This document shows positions 45,332 to 54,326 of a stretch of DNA of 64,000 nucleotides, piece after piece. The position numbers and the translations under genes were made by a program. Position 1 is the first letter of the stretch, and every line of letters begins with the position of its first letter. Origin of the DNA: an uncultured Phycisphaerales bacterium (GTDB lineage: Bacteria > Planctomycetota > Phycisphaerae > WQYP01); contig CAIMWO010000079.1 of the NCBI GenBank assembly GCA_903845195.1, forward strand, positions 62,001 through 126,000. The letters are read 5' to 3'. The notes under the pieces were generated by a model. The model made no database searches. It was not told where the DNA came from and was given only the letters and a program-made list of their open reading frames with translations.

Positions 45332-45337
45332 AAGGAG
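45332..45337 (+). promoter_or_regulatory. Ribosome binding site selecting an ATC start for lpxB
   Basis: AAGGAG lies seven bases before the in-frame ATC at 45345. No ATG, GTG or TTG exists in frame between the stop at about 45310 and the conserved LpxB N-terminal motif, while the nearest canonical start (TTG 45408) would remove that motif. Confidence 0.5.
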
Positions 45338-45344
45338 TCTCCAC

Positions 45345-46625
45345 ATCGGCGCACCCACGTTTTTTCTCACCGCCGCGGAACACTCCGGCGACGCCCTCGG
45401 CGCCGCCTTGATCACTGCCCTGCGCCAGCGCCTTCCGGATGCCCTCTTCGTCGGCGTCGGCGGACCCAAAATGGCCGCCGCCGGGTGCCGCCTCCTGGCC
45501 AATCCCGTCGGCCGCTCGGCCATGCTCGTTGGCGCCGTCTTCACCGAAGCCCGCTACTGGATGAAAACGCTCAAAGTCATCCGCAAGGAGCTCGCGGACA
45601 TACAGCCCAATGTCGTCATCCCCATCGATTCGTCCGCCATCAACCTGCGCATCGCGGCCCTCGCGCACCGGCAGAAAATTCCGGTCTGCTATTACGTCGC
45701 GCCGCAGGTCTGGGCCACGCGGCCCTGGCGCGTCAAAAAAATCGCCGCCAATGTCAACACCCTCTGCTGCATCCTGCCCTTCGAGGAACCCTATTTCCGC
45801 AAGCGCCGCGTAAATGCCGTCTACGTCGGCCACCCGATGTTCGATACCCCCGCCGATGACCCCGCGTTCGATCCGCTCGCCGTCGATCCTCCGCTGCCCG
45901 GCCTCAAGCCCGCGGGAGAAAGCCGCGCCGCCACCGGAAAATCCACGCCGCGGCTGCCCTTCTCCCGCATGACCAGCAGCGGCCCCGAGCCGACCTACGA
46001 TTCGCCGCGCGTGGCCCTCTTCCCCGGCAGTCGCCGCGCTGAAATTGACGCCCACATGCCCGCGATGCTCGAAATCATTTCCGAGATCAAGGGACGTTTC
46101 CCACGCGTTAACTTCGTCGCCGTCGCTCCCTCGGAAGAACGCGCCTGGCAAATCCGCCATCATCTCCGCAGTGCCAACACCCCTGTCGATATCCGCGTCG
46201 GCATGGCCGATCCCATCATCCGCTGGGCCGATCTGGTCCTCACCAAGAGCGGCACCGCCACATTGCAGGTCGCCCGCCACGCCAAACCGATGGTCGTCAT
46301 GTACGCCGTCGCATGGTGGAAGTGGCACCTCTTCGCCAAGTTCGTCATCCAGACCAAATTCATCTCGCTGGTCAACATTCTCGCCGGCCGCGAACTCGTT
46401 CCCGAATACATCCCCTTCTACGGCAGCCCGCTGCCGATCGCGCGCGAGTGCATCGACATGCTCGCCAAACCCGAACTCCGCCGCGCCATGAGCAAGGAAC
46501 TGGCCGAGCTGGTCTCTTACCTACAACCCCACGGCGGCCTGCTCGCCGCCGACCGCGTCGCCGAAGAAGTCCTTCGTCTCATGCAGCCACCGCCAGCCGC
46601 GGCACAAAACCCCTCCAATTCATAA
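45345..46625 (+). CDS. lpxB: Lipid-A-disaccharide synthase (LpxB), apparent ATC start
   Basis: A 426-residue GT19 glycosyltransferase that joins UDP-2,3-diacylglucosamine to lipid X. The family N-terminal glycine loop reads FFLTAAEHSGDALGAAL, then VGVGGPKMAAAGCRL, YYVAPQVWATRPWRVKKIA, CILPFEEPYF, VYVGHPMFDT, ALFPGSRRAEI and LTKSGTATLQVA. Positions 185-215 hold a Pro-rich insert. The motif region can only be translated from an ATC at 45345, preceded by a good RBS. It shows the organism makes lipid A. Confidence 0.92.
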   Translation: MGAPTFFLTAAEHSGDALGAALITALRQRLPDALFVGVGGPKMAAAGCRLLANPVGRSAMLVGAVFTEARYWMKTLKVIRKELADIQPNVVIPIDSSAINLRIAALAHRQKIPVCYYVAPQVWATRPWRVKKIAANVNTLCCILPFEEPYFRKRRVNAVYVGHPMFDTPADDPAFDPLAVDPPLPGLKPAGESRAATGKSTPRLPFSRMTSSGPEPTYDSPRVALFPGSRRAEIDAHMPAMLEIISEIKGRFPRVNFVAVAPSEERAWQIRHHLRSANTPVDIRVGMADPIIRWADLVLTKSGTATLQVARHAKPMVVMYAVAWWKWHLFAKFVIQTKFISLVNILAGRELVPEYIPFYGSPLPIARECIDMLAKPELRRAMSKELAELVSYLQPHGGLLAADRVAEEVLRLMQPPPAAAQNPSNS

Positions 46626-46864
46626 AGAACGATTTGGCAATCGCGGCTTTCAGCCTGCCAACGCCCATCCTCCTCATCGCGGATTTCCGTCCCCCAACCT
46701 TTTACACCCGTAATCGCGAAATGACTGCATCACAGCCATTCGTCTCTCGCGAAGTCCATCAGAGATATAAGTGGTTTCCACCAGGCTACCCACCTACGGT
46801 CTTTATAGATGTTTTCTTTCGTTTGCGCTTGCTGACGCGAGCGCCGGTTTTGAGAGGGTCAGTC

Positions 46865-48472
46865 ATGTCAGCCATACGAACGACTCGATGCTGTGCAATC
46901 GCCGGATCCGTGGCGATTGCCGCAATTCTACAAGCGGCCTGCGATCACTCGTCGTCGGCAACCTACACCAGTTCTCCGCCGTATACGCTCTATGCGGATG
47001 GTGCGCCTGCACCGCAATATCAGGCGCAACCGCCGGCAGCGGGCCCTGTCGTCGGATACACCCAACTCAATGAGCAACAGATTGACCAGTTGACCCAATC
47101 TATCGCGCTGTATCCGGACCCATTGCTGGCACAGCTTCTGCCCGCCGCGACGTACCCGCTCGAAGTAGTCGAGGCCGAGCGCTGGCTGCAGGCCAACACC
47201 CAGCCCACGGAAGATGCGATTAACGCGCAACCGTGGGAATCCCCCATCAAGGCGCTAGTCCACTATCCCACTGTGCTTCAAATGATGAACGATCATCTGG
47301 AATGGACCCAGGCACTGGGCGCTGCGTATCTCAATCAACCCACCGACGTGATGAACTCCGTTCAACGTCTGAGAGCCCAAGCCTCAGCTGCAGGGTATCT
47401 CCAATCCACTACCCAACAGCAGGTCTTCACCGAAGATCGTGTGATCTACATTGAACCCGCCAACCCGCAGATTCTTTACGTCCCTGAATACGATCCGCAA
47501 GTCATCTTTGTGGAACGCCCCGTGATCATCGTGGGTGAACCTGTAATCTTCTTCAGCGCCGGCTTCACCGTCGGCTGGTGGTTCGACAACGATTGCGATT
47601 GGCACCATCACGACATCCTGGTGCGCAGCGATTGGCGACGCCATTATCGGGACGAACATCTGAGAAACACCACCCTCGTCAGTAACACCACCATCAATAA
47701 CACGACCGTTAACAACACGACCATCAATAACCGGACTGTCAACAACACCGCGGTCGCCGCTGGAACCCCCGTCACCGCGGGCTCCACCGGTCAGGCATGG
47801 AAACGCAATACATCCAAACCCGCGCCGGCGCTGCCGGCCGCGGCGATCAAAGGCGGCGTGGCCGCGCCGCGAGGCAAAGTGACCACTGGCGCAACGCCGT
47901 CATCGCCGGCAACTCCCTCCGGGCGGACCTCCAAGGAAACGCCGCAGGTGACGCCGACAACGCCCCAACCAAACACACCCCCAAAGCCTCACGTCACCTC
48001 CACGCCACTACCGCCGCCGGCCGCACCCGCGCCAACGGTCAAACCCACAGCACCGGCAAAACCTACAGAGCCGCCGACCTCACCCGAAGCCAAACATCTG
48101 CCACCAGCGCCGAAAGCTTCTGAGAAACCGATTACGCCAACACCTCCACCGCCCGCACCGCCGGCGCCGGTGCCGCCTCATCCCGTACCGCCGGCCCCCA
48201 AACCCGTACCGCCACCGCCGGAACCACCCAAACCGGCACCGCCGCAACCGGCTCCTCCTCCGCCTGCTCCACCAAAGCCCACGCCTCCGCCGGTCCCGCC
48301 GGAACGGCGTGAGCCTCGACCGCCGGCACCTCCAAAGGTTGCCCCACCAGTTGCCCCACCAATTGCCCCGCCAGCACCGCGCGCTCCGGCCGAACCTGAA
48401 CCTAAGCCCCAGCCGCCTGCGCACAACGAACCAGAACCACCCCATGGGCCGCAGGATCGACATGAAAAATAG
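46865..48472 (+). CDS. DUF3300-family protein with proline-rich tail
   Basis: A 535-residue exported protein. Its signal peptide (CCAIAGSVAIAAILQAAC) ends in an imperfect lipobox. The DUF3300 core is clear: QQIDQLTQSIALYPDPLLAQ, LLPAATYPLEVVEAERWL, WESPIKALVHYPTVLQMM, DVMNSVQRLRAQASAAGYL and QILYVPEYDPQVIFV, followed by GWWFDNDCDWHHHDI and a NNTTVNNTTINN spacer. The last 190 residues are almost only Pro, Ala, Lys and Thr, a disordered wall-spanning or cell-surface tail. DUF3300 has no established biochemical role. Confidence 0.88.
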   Translation: MSAIRTTRCCAIAGSVAIAAILQAACDHSSSATYTSSPPYTLYADGAPAPQYQAQPPAAGPVVGYTQLNEQQIDQLTQSIALYPDPLLAQLLPAATYPLEVVEAERWLQANTQPTEDAINAQPWESPIKALVHYPTVLQMMNDHLEWTQALGAAYLNQPTDVMNSVQRLRAQASAAGYLQSTTQQQVFTEDRVIYIEPANPQILYVPEYDPQVIFVERPVIIVGEPVIFFSAGFTVGWWFDNDCDWHHHDILVRSDWRRHYRDEHLRNTTLVSNTTINNTTVNNTTINNRTVNNTAVAAGTPVTAGSTGQAWKRNTSKPAPALPAAAIKGGVAAPRGKVTTGATPSSPATPSGRTSKETPQVTPTTPQPNTPPKPHVTSTPLPPPAAPAPTVKPTAPAKPTEPPTSPEAKHLPPAPKASEKPITPTPPPPAPPAPVPPHPVPPAPKPVPPPPEPPKPAPPQPAPPPPAPPKPTPPPVPPERREPRPPAPPKVAPPVAPPIAPPAPRAPAEPEPKPQPPAHNEPEPPHGPQDRHEK

Positions 48473-48510
48473 GCGGGTGAACAGCTCGGCGAAGAGTTCG
48501 CGGTGTTCGA

Positions 48511-50094
48511 TCAGGCTGTCGCCGGCGCCAGCCGCGGCCGCCAAGTCGAACCCGCCGGGCCGTCTTTCACTTCGGCCCCCAGCGCGGTGAGTTGGGCACG
48601 AAGCTCATCCGATTTCGCCCACTCCTTCGCTGCGCGCGCCGCCGAACGTTGCGCCATCAACGCATCCGCCTGCTGGCGCGTCGCTTCATCCAGCGGCCGC
48701 AGTGGCGCGAAGATCACGCCCAGCACCACATCGATTTTCTTAAGCGTCGCCAGCGCCGAACGCGCTTGGGGATAGGCGATCTTTTTCTGCTTCTGCAGCG
48801 GTGTCGCCCAGGTGAAGACTGCGGCCAGCGCGCCGGAAATATTCAAATCGTCATCCATCGCCCGCGTGAATTCGTCGAGCATCTTCTGATCGGCCGCGTC
48901 CAGCGGATGCTGCCCGTCACCTTCGCCGGCCGCTTCATCAATACTGGCCACCGTCGTCTGAAGCTTGTCCGCCAGATCCCGCAGTGTCGTTACCGCGCCG
49001 GCCGCCTCATGCAGACCCTGCAGCGTGAAATTCGAGCTTTCTCGGTAACGCGTGTTGATCAGGCTGTACCGAATCGCCAGCGGGTCGAAACCCTTGGCGA
49101 CCAGGTCGCGGATGGTGAAGAAGTTGCCCTTGCTCTTGGACATCTTCGCGCCGTCGACCATCAGGTGGCGCGTGTGCATCCAGAAATTGCTGAAATTTTT
49201 GCCGGTGGCGGCTTCGCTTTGCGCGATCTCGCACTCGTGATGTGGGAAAATGTTGTCCTCCCCGCCGGTATGAATGTCGATCGACGGACCCAGCAGCGTC
49301 GTCGCCATCGATGAACACTCGATATGCCAGCCCGGATATCCCTCACCCCAGGGCGAATTCCAGCGCATCAGATGCGTCTGGTCCGGCTTCCACAGGAAGA
49401 AATCGGCGGGATGCTTCTTGGCCGCCCCTTCCGCCGTGCGCCCGCCGGCGCCGTGCGAGAGTTGCTCGACGCTGTTGCCGGAGAGTTTGCCATAGGCTGG
49501 AAAACTGGCCACGGAATAATAGACCACGCCATCGGCCCCTACATAGGCGTGGCCGTTCTTGATCAGCGTCTGGATCATCTCGATGAAAGGGGGAATGAAC
49601 TGCGTCGGCCGGGGCATGATGTGGCCCCGCTCCCCCCCTCCCGCCGCATCAAAATCTTTCACCACCGCCACTTGCAGCGCCCGGGCATCCGCCAGAAACG
49701 CATCCACAAAATATTGCGCCACCTGATTAGGGTCGTCCGGATTCTCCACCACCGCCTTGCCCGACTTCTTCGACGCCTTCATTTTCTCCTGGGCCAGGGC
49801 CATTTTGTCTTCGCCTTGCGCATCGGCCACCGAATCGTCGACCATGTGGCCCACGTCCGTCATATTCATCACCTGCCGCACCTTGGCCCCGCGAAACTCC
49901 AGATATCTGCGCAACACGTCTGCGAACAGGAATGCCCGGAAATTCCCGATGTGTGCAAAGTCATACACTGTCGGACCGCAGGTATACATCTTCACCGCCG
50001 CCCCGCGCAACGGATCCGTCGCTTCTGGACCCTTCTCCAATGGCACAAAATCCTGCATCTCGTGTGCGAGCGTGTTATAAAACCGCGTAGGCAT
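48511..50094 (-). CDS. cysS: Cysteinyl-tRNA synthetase
   Basis: A 527-residue class I synthetase. Zinc-site Cys and HIGH-like motif KMYTCGPTVYDFAHIGNFRA, GWHIECSSMA, HHECEIAQSEA and KMSKSKGNFF are all present. The start at 50094 is preferred because MPTRFYNTLAHEMQDFVPL is the natural N-terminus and AAGGAAA lies upstream. An insert around residues 100-125 and a C-terminal extension distinguish it from the E. coli enzyme. It charges tRNA-Cys and is essential. It is divergent from the glutaminase gene at 50197. Confidence 0.96.
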   Translation of the reverse strand: MPTRFYNTLAHEMQDFVPLEKGPEATDPLRGAAVKMYTCGPTVYDFAHIGNFRAFLFADVLRRYLEFRGAKVRQVMNMTDVGHMVDDSVADAQGEDKMALAQEKMKASKKSGKAVVENPDDPNQVAQYFVDAFLADARALQVAVVKDFDAAGGGERGHIMPRPTQFIPPFIEMIQTLIKNGHAYVGADGVVYYSVASFPAYGKLSGNSVEQLSHGAGGRTAEGAAKKHPADFFLWKPDQTHLMRWNSPWGEGYPGWHIECSSMATTLLGPSIDIHTGGEDNIFPHHECEIAQSEAATGKNFSNFWMHTRHLMVDGAKMSKSKGNFFTIRDLVAKGFDPLAIRYSLINTRYRESSNFTLQGLHEAAGAVTTLRDLADKLQTTVASIDEAAGEGDGQHPLDAADQKMLDEFTRAMDDDLNISGALAAVFTWATPLQKQKKIAYPQARSALATLKKIDVVLGVIFAPLRPLDEATRQQADALMAQRSAARAAKEWAKSDELRAQLTALGAEVKDGPAGSTWRPRLAPATA

Positions 50095-50196
50095 GGGTGG
50101 GGTTTCCTTTTGGATTTCGATGATGCAATTGTAGAGGGGCACGGTGAGAGGCGAAAGCAGGTTTTGCGGGTTCGTGAGTGCCGCTATACTTCCGGC

Positions 50197-50766
50197 ATGA
50201 TTGTGATCATCGATAATTACGATTCCTTCACTTACAACCTCGTGCAGCGGATCGGGGAGCTCGATCCGAACCGGCCGATGAAGGTTTTCCGCAACGACAA
50301 GGTGACGATCGCCGAGATTGAAGCTCTCAAGCCTACCCATATTCTCATTTCGCCGGGGCCGTGCTCGCCGAAAGAGGCGGGGATGAGCAATGAGGTGTTG
50401 AAGCATTTTGGGCCGAAGATTCCGACTTTTGGGGTGTGCCTGGGGCATCAGTGCATTGGGCATTCGTGGGGGGCGATTGTGGAACGGAACTGGCGGCTGA
50501 TGCACGGGAAGGTTTCGCCGATCTATCATGATGGCAAAGGGGTCTTTGCGGGGCTCTCAAATCCTTTTGACGCCACGCGTTACCACTCGCTGGTGATTCG
50601 GCCGGGAACGTTGCCGGCGGAATTTGAAGTGACGGCGTGGACGAAGGAAGATGAGATCATGGGGGTGCGGCATAAGTCGTGGCCGCTGCATGGGGTGCAG
50701 TTTCATCCGGAAAGTTTTCTGACGCTGGAAGGTCCCACCTTACTTTCTAATTTCTTGAAGATGTGA
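50197..50766 (+). CDS. trpG: Glutamine amidotransferase of anthranilate/aminodeoxychorismate synthase (TrpG/PabA)
   Basis: A 189-residue class I glutaminase. MIVIIDNYDSFTYNLVQRIG is the classic N-terminus; the active-site Cys sits in GVCLGHQCIGH and the His-Glu pair in GVQFHPESFLT. It provides ammonia to the chorismate-using subunit, which is not in the window, so trpG and pabA cannot be distinguished. It runs from a short divergent spacer shared with cysS, and a convergent hydrolase gene follows after 22 bases. Confidence 0.94.
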   Translation: MIVIIDNYDSFTYNLVQRIGELDPNRPMKVFRNDKVTIAEIEALKPTHILISPGPCSPKEAGMSNEVLKHFGPKIPTFGVCLGHQCIGHSWGAIVERNWRLMHGKVSPIYHDGKGVFAGLSNPFDATRYHSLVIRPGTLPAEFEVTAWTKEDEIMGVRHKSWPLHGVQFHPESFLTLEGPTLLSNFLKM

Positions 50767-50788
50767 TAACTCGCGATTTTTCTTGGGT

Positions 50789-51715
50789 TTATGCGCCGAG
50801 GTCGGCGATGAATTTCAGGATGGCGGCGTGGATTTGGTCTTCGCCGACGAGGAAGAGGTCGTTGTGATCAGCGCCGGGGATCGGGAGATGGGTGACTTTG
50901 GCGCCGGAATTCGCGGCTGTTTGAGCGAGTTCTTGGCTCATGGCGAAGGGGATGGTGGAATCTAACTGGCCGTGGCAGATGAGGATAGGGAGTTTTAGCT
51001 GGGCCAGTCTGTGCTGGGATTTGAAGTGGTGTTTCAGGATCAGGCGGACGGGGAGGATGGGGAAGAGATGCTGGGCGAGGTCGTCCATGCTGGTGAAGGC
51101 GCTGAAGGTCATGATTCCGATAATATGGCCTTCGGCAGTATGCTTATGGGCGATTTCGATGGCGACGGCGGCGCCGAGGGACCAGCCGGAGGCGATGAGT
51201 TTTTGGGGGTCGATGTCGGTGCGGGTCAGGAGGTGCTGGTAGACGGCTTCGGCGGCGGCGTAGCAGCCGGGTTCGCCGGCCTCGCCGCAGGACATGCCGT
51301 AACCCGCGTAGTCTGGGACAATTACGTTTAAACCAAGGCGGCGGAAATCGCGGATATCGAGGGCGGCGTCGTGGAGGTTCATGGCGTTGCCGTAGAAGTA
51401 GAGGAGGGTGGGTCGATGGGCGGCATCGGGATCAGGTAAGCCATTGGTGTTTAAGGCTTTACCGAAGAGTGCAACAATCTTTTCGCCGCTGGGTGCGGTG
51501 AGGTGGAGGAGTTCTTCGCCGGGGGCGGGGTTGACGCGGGAATCGGGGTTGCCATGGGAGGCCGCGCCTTGGAATATAAGTTGTTTCTGCATAAGGCTTA
51601 GCACGAGTGTTACCAGCAGGAAAATGAGGAGGATGGAGCGGGCGAGCCGCCAGAGACGGCGGGGCCAGCGTGGTTTTTGAGGCATTGTAGCGACTGGCGG
51701 GGACTGAGTGGTCAT
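50789..51715 (-). CDS. Membrane-anchored alpha/beta hydrolase
   Basis: A 308-residue protein with one N-terminal TM (ARSILLIFLLVTLVLSLMQK) and a hydrolase domain outside. Conserved features are LLYFYGNAMNLHDAALDI (oxyanion), VPDYAGYGMSCGEAG, the nucleophile elbow GWSLGAA, Asp in HGQLDSTIPF and His in PGADHNDLF. This resembles the ABHD13/BEM46-type family of serine hydrolases. The substrate is unknown. It is divergent from the sulfate-transport genes. Confidence 0.88.
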   Translation of the reverse strand: MTTQSPPVATMPQKPRWPRRLWRLARSILLIFLLVTLVLSLMQKQLIFQGAASHGNPDSRVNPAPGEELLHLTAPSGEKIVALFGKALNTNGLPDPDAAHRPTLLYFYGNAMNLHDAALDIRDFRRLGLNVIVPDYAGYGMSCGEAGEPGCYAAAEAVYQHLLTRTDIDPQKLIASGWSLGAAVAIEIAHKHTAEGHIIGIMTFSAFTSMDDLAQHLFPILPVRLILKHHFKSQHRLAQLKLPILICHGQLDSTIPFAMSQELAQTAANSGAKVTHLPIPGADHNDLFLVGEDQIHAAILKFIADLGA

Positions 51716-51871
51716 GATTTTGGCCTCTCTGTCGGCAAATGTGTTTGGAAATGCTACGATCTTGCCGCGAATGTGGTGCGCTATAAAATTTTCATCTGAT
51801 ATAAGCGTTTTATTGGTAAATATTTACATTTAATACATATATTGTCTATAGGAATACTATGTATTTTTTTG

Positions 51872-51899
51872 TTGACAGCGGATTGCGGCGGGTTATATT
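51872..51899 (+). promoter_or_regulatory. Sigma70-type promoter for the sulfate transport genes
   Basis: Consensus TTGACA at 51872-51877 and TATATT at 51894-51899 with a 16-base spacer. It lies in an AT-rich 130-base stretch, the most AT-rich spacer in this part of the window, and about 45 bases before the gene start. Confidence 0.75.
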
Positions 51900-51928
51900 A
51901 CCTACTTCTCAGGTAGGATTAGTAGGTA
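51899..51928 (+). promoter_or_regulatory. Inverted-repeat operator at the transcription start
   Basis: TACCTAC (51899-51905) is repeated as GTAGGTA (51922-51928), with an inner GGTAGG. It overlaps the likely start site, so a repressor bound here would block the promoter. The CCTAC/GTAGG core resembles sites of Rrf2-type regulators; this is inference. Confidence 0.45.
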
Positions 51929-51943
51929 AACAGGAGTTCGGTC

Positions 51944-53071
51944 ATGTCTGGAAGTATCGATCGCGGACCAAAACAGACCCAAAAGCGCTCGGTTTTGACA
52001 CGTTTTTGGCTGCGTTTTGCATCGTTTGAGCGTGCTTTTCATCGAAATGAGCGCGCTTTTAAGCGTTTTAGCACGATTTCCGCGGTGGGAATTTCGGCGC
52101 TTCTGCTGACGGCGGCGCCGGTGGTGAGCTGGGCGGAGACGACGATTCGGAACGTGTCGTACGACCCGACGCGCGAGTTGTACGCGGCGATCAACGCGGC
52201 GTTTTCCAAACAGTACAAAGCAACGGCTCATGAAGATGTGAAAATCATTCAGTCGCACGGCGGGTCGGGCAAGCAGGCGCGGGCGGTGATCGACGGGCAG
52301 GATGCGGATGTGGTGACGCTGGCGCTGGCGGCGGACATCGATGCGATTGCCACGAAGGGGAAGTTGCTGGATGAGGGGTGGCAGAAGAAGTTGCCACAGA
52401 ACAGTGCCCCGTACACGAGCACGATTGTGTTTGTGGTGCGCAAGGGGAATCCGAAAGGGATTCACGACTGGGCCGACCTGATCAAGCCGGATGTGAAGAT
52501 CATCGTGCCGGACCCGAAGAGCTCGGGCGGGGCGCGGTGGGCGTACCTGGCGGCGTACGGTCAGGCGCTGAAGGCCAACAACAACTCGAATGAAAAAGCC
52601 GTGGAGTACATCACGGAGTTCTACAAGCGCGTGCCGATTCTGGATACGGGGGCGCGGGGATCGACGGTGACGTTCGCGCAGCGGCAGCAGGGCGATGTGC
52701 TGGTGTCGTGGGAGAACGAGGCGTTTTTGACGCTGCAGGAGTTTGGGGCGGACAATTTTGAGATCGTGTCGCCAAAGGTTTCGATTTTGGCGGAGCCGCC
52801 GGTGGCGGTCGTGGACAGGAACGTGGACAAGAAGGGGACGCGTGGGGTGGCGGAGGCGTATTTGAAGTATCTGTATACGGCGGAGGCGCAGGAGATCATC
52901 GGGAAGAATTTCTATCGGCCGCGGGATGTGGAAGTGGCGAAGAAGTTTGAGAAGCAGTTTCCGAAGATCGAGTTGTTTACGATTGATGAGGTGTTTGGCG
53001 GGTGGGGGAAGGCGCAGGCGACGCATTTTGCGGATGGCGGGGTGTTTGATCGGATCTATAGGAAGAAGTAG
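51944..53071 (+). CDS. sbp: Sulfate ABC transporter substrate-binding protein
   Basis: A 375-residue periplasmic protein. Residues 1-40 are an unusual basic extension with [14 protein letters not shown] repeats, then a signal sequence ([20 protein letters not shown]) is cleaved before [20 protein letters not shown]. Family motifs: [37 protein letters not shown] and [17 protein letters not shown] bind the sulfate oxyanion. It delivers sulfate to CysTW. The start has AGGAG seven bases upstream. cysT follows after 45 bases. Confidence 0.95.
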   Translation: MSGSIDRGPKQTQKRSVLTRFWLRFASFERAFHRNERAFKRFSTISAVGISALLLTAAPVVSWAETTIRNVSYDPTRELYAAINAAFSKQYKATAHEDVKIIQSHGGSGKQARAVIDGQDADVVTLALAADIDAIATKGKLLDEGWQKKLPQNSAPYTSTIVFVVRKGNPKGIHDWADLIKPDVKIIVPDPKSSGGARWAYLAAYGQALKANNNSNEKAVEYITEFYKRVPILDTGARGSTVTFAQRQQGDVLVSWENEAFLTLQEFGADNFEIVSPKVSILAEPPVAVVDRNVDKKGTRGVAEAYLKYLYTAEAQEIIGKNFYRPRDVEVAKKFEKQFPKIELFTIDEVFGGWGKAQATHFADGGVFDRIYRKK

Positions 53072-53116
53072 ACGGTAGACAGTAGGCAGTAGACGGGGGG
53101 ATTTTGCGAGTGGCGT

Positions 53117-53950
53117 ATGGCGAAACGTGTGAAGCAGCGGAATATTTTGCCCGGGTTTGGGCTGACGATGGGGTATACGACGCTGTATGTGTCGTTGCTG
53201 GTGGTGATTCCGCTGGCGGGGTTGTTCTTTAAGTCGGCGACGCTGTCGTGGGGGCAGATTCGGGAGATTCTGACGGATTCGAATTTGATTGCGTCGCTGA
53301 AGCTGACGTTTGGGGCGGCGCTGGTCGGGGCGCTGATCAACGCGGTGTTTGGGTTCATCGTGGCCTGGACGCTGATTCGGTATCCCTTTCCGGGGAGCCG
53401 GATTGTCGATGGGCTGGTGGATCTGCCGTTTGCATTGCCGACGGCAGTGAGCGGGATCACGCTGGTGACGTTGTTCAGTTCGACGGGGTGGTACGGGAGG
53501 TTGCTGGAGCCGCTGGGGATTCACGTGGCGTACACGGCGCTGGGGGTGTATGTGGCGCTGACGTTTATCGGGTTGCCGTTCGTGGTGCGGTCGCTGCAGC
53601 CGGCGCTGGAGGATCTGGATCCGGAGGTGGAGGAAGCGGCGTCGAGCCTGGGGGCGTCGCGTGTGCAGACATTTTTCAAGGTGGTGGTGCCGAGCCTGCT
53701 GCCGGCGCTGCTGACGGGATTTTCGCTGGCGTTTGCGCGGGCGATCGGCGAGTACGGGTCGGTGATTTTCATCTCGAGCAATATTCCGGGCGAGAGCCAG
53801 ATCACGGCGCACCTGATCATGAAAAAGCTGGAGGATACGAAGTATGCGGAAGCGACGGCGATCGGGCTGGTGATGCTGCTGGTGTCGTTTGCGATGCTGG
53901 CGGTGATTAATGGATTGCAGTGGTGGATGAGTCGACGGCGGTTGGCTTAG
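53117..53950 (+). CDS. cysT: Sulfate ABC transporter permease CysT
   Basis: A 277-residue permease with six helices. The N-terminal LPGFGLTMGYTTLYVSLLVV, DLPFALPTAVSGITLVTLF, EEAASSLGASRVQTFFKVVV (EAA loop that meets the ATPase) and the closing FARAIGEYGSVIFISSNIPG are characteristic of CysT/CysU. It forms the membrane channel with CysW. A 376-base spacer, mostly a repeat element, separates it from cysW. Confidence 0.95.
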   Translation: MAKRVKQRNILPGFGLTMGYTTLYVSLLVVIPLAGLFFKSATLSWGQIREILTDSNLIASLKLTFGAALVGALINAVFGFIVAWTLIRYPFPGSRIVDGLVDLPFALPTAVSGITLVTLFSSTGWYGRLLEPLGIHVAYTALGVYVALTFIGLPFVVRSLQPALEDLDPEVEEAASSLGASRVQTFFKVVVPSLLPALLTGFSLAFARAIGEYGSVIFISSNIPGESQITAHLIMKKLEDTKYAEATAIGLVMLLVSFAMLAVINGLQWWMSRRRLA

Positions 53951-53987
53951 GTTCTCACAGAGGACACAGAGTGCACAGAGGACGACG

Positions 53988-54277
53988 TAAATTAGCCACA
54001 AATGAACACGAATGAACACAAATGTTGGAGAAAAGAAGGTAATTATTTTGAACTCTTTATTGGTTCAGTATTTGTGTTTATTGGGCTTTGTTGAAACCCT
54101 CGCGATTCGACTTGCGAGGAACGCGAGATCGATCGCCCCTTCAGGGCTCGGCGGCATCTTGTGGGCCTTTTTCCAGGGGTTCCCTTCGGTCACCCCTGGC
54201 TATTTACGCGGGCCCCGTTGGGGCCAAAGAGGATTTCAACAGAGCCTGTTTATTGGTGTTCATTTGTGGGTAATTTA
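53988..54277. mobile_element. MITE-like element between cysT and cysW
   Basis: A 290-base stretch bounded by 22-base inverted repeats that match at 21 of 22 positions: left TAAATTAGCCACAAATGAAC (continuing two bases) at 53988-54009, right its reverse complement at 54256-54277. Inside are several hairpins, including CCAGGGGT/ACCCCTGG (54173-54199), GGCCCC/GGGGCC (54211-54226) and a CTCGCG/CGCGAG pair. No coding sequence is visible. The upstream flank has a CACAGAGGACACAGAGTG-type word repeat. A lone copy of the left-end sequence occurs at 57342-57366. It separates the two permease genes. Confidence 0.6.
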
Positions 54278-54326
54278 AGGTGGTTCTCGTTGTAGTGGTA
54301 GGCGTTTTGGAGTTTTGGAGTTTTAG

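Noticed and set aside
51902..54019. A 705-residue open frame on the minus strand across the sulfate transport genes
   Set aside because: It is the antisense of sbp and cysT, is almost all Arg/His/Pro/Leu, has no domain pattern, and arises from the strong GC bias at third positions. Similar long antisense frames at 55588-57507, 57567-59189, 783-2270 and 7876-9162 were rejected for the same reason.
54012..54278. Short plus-strand frame inside the MITE-like element
   Set aside because: Its bounds match the element's inverted repeats and hairpins, and the peptide is low complexity with no start signal.
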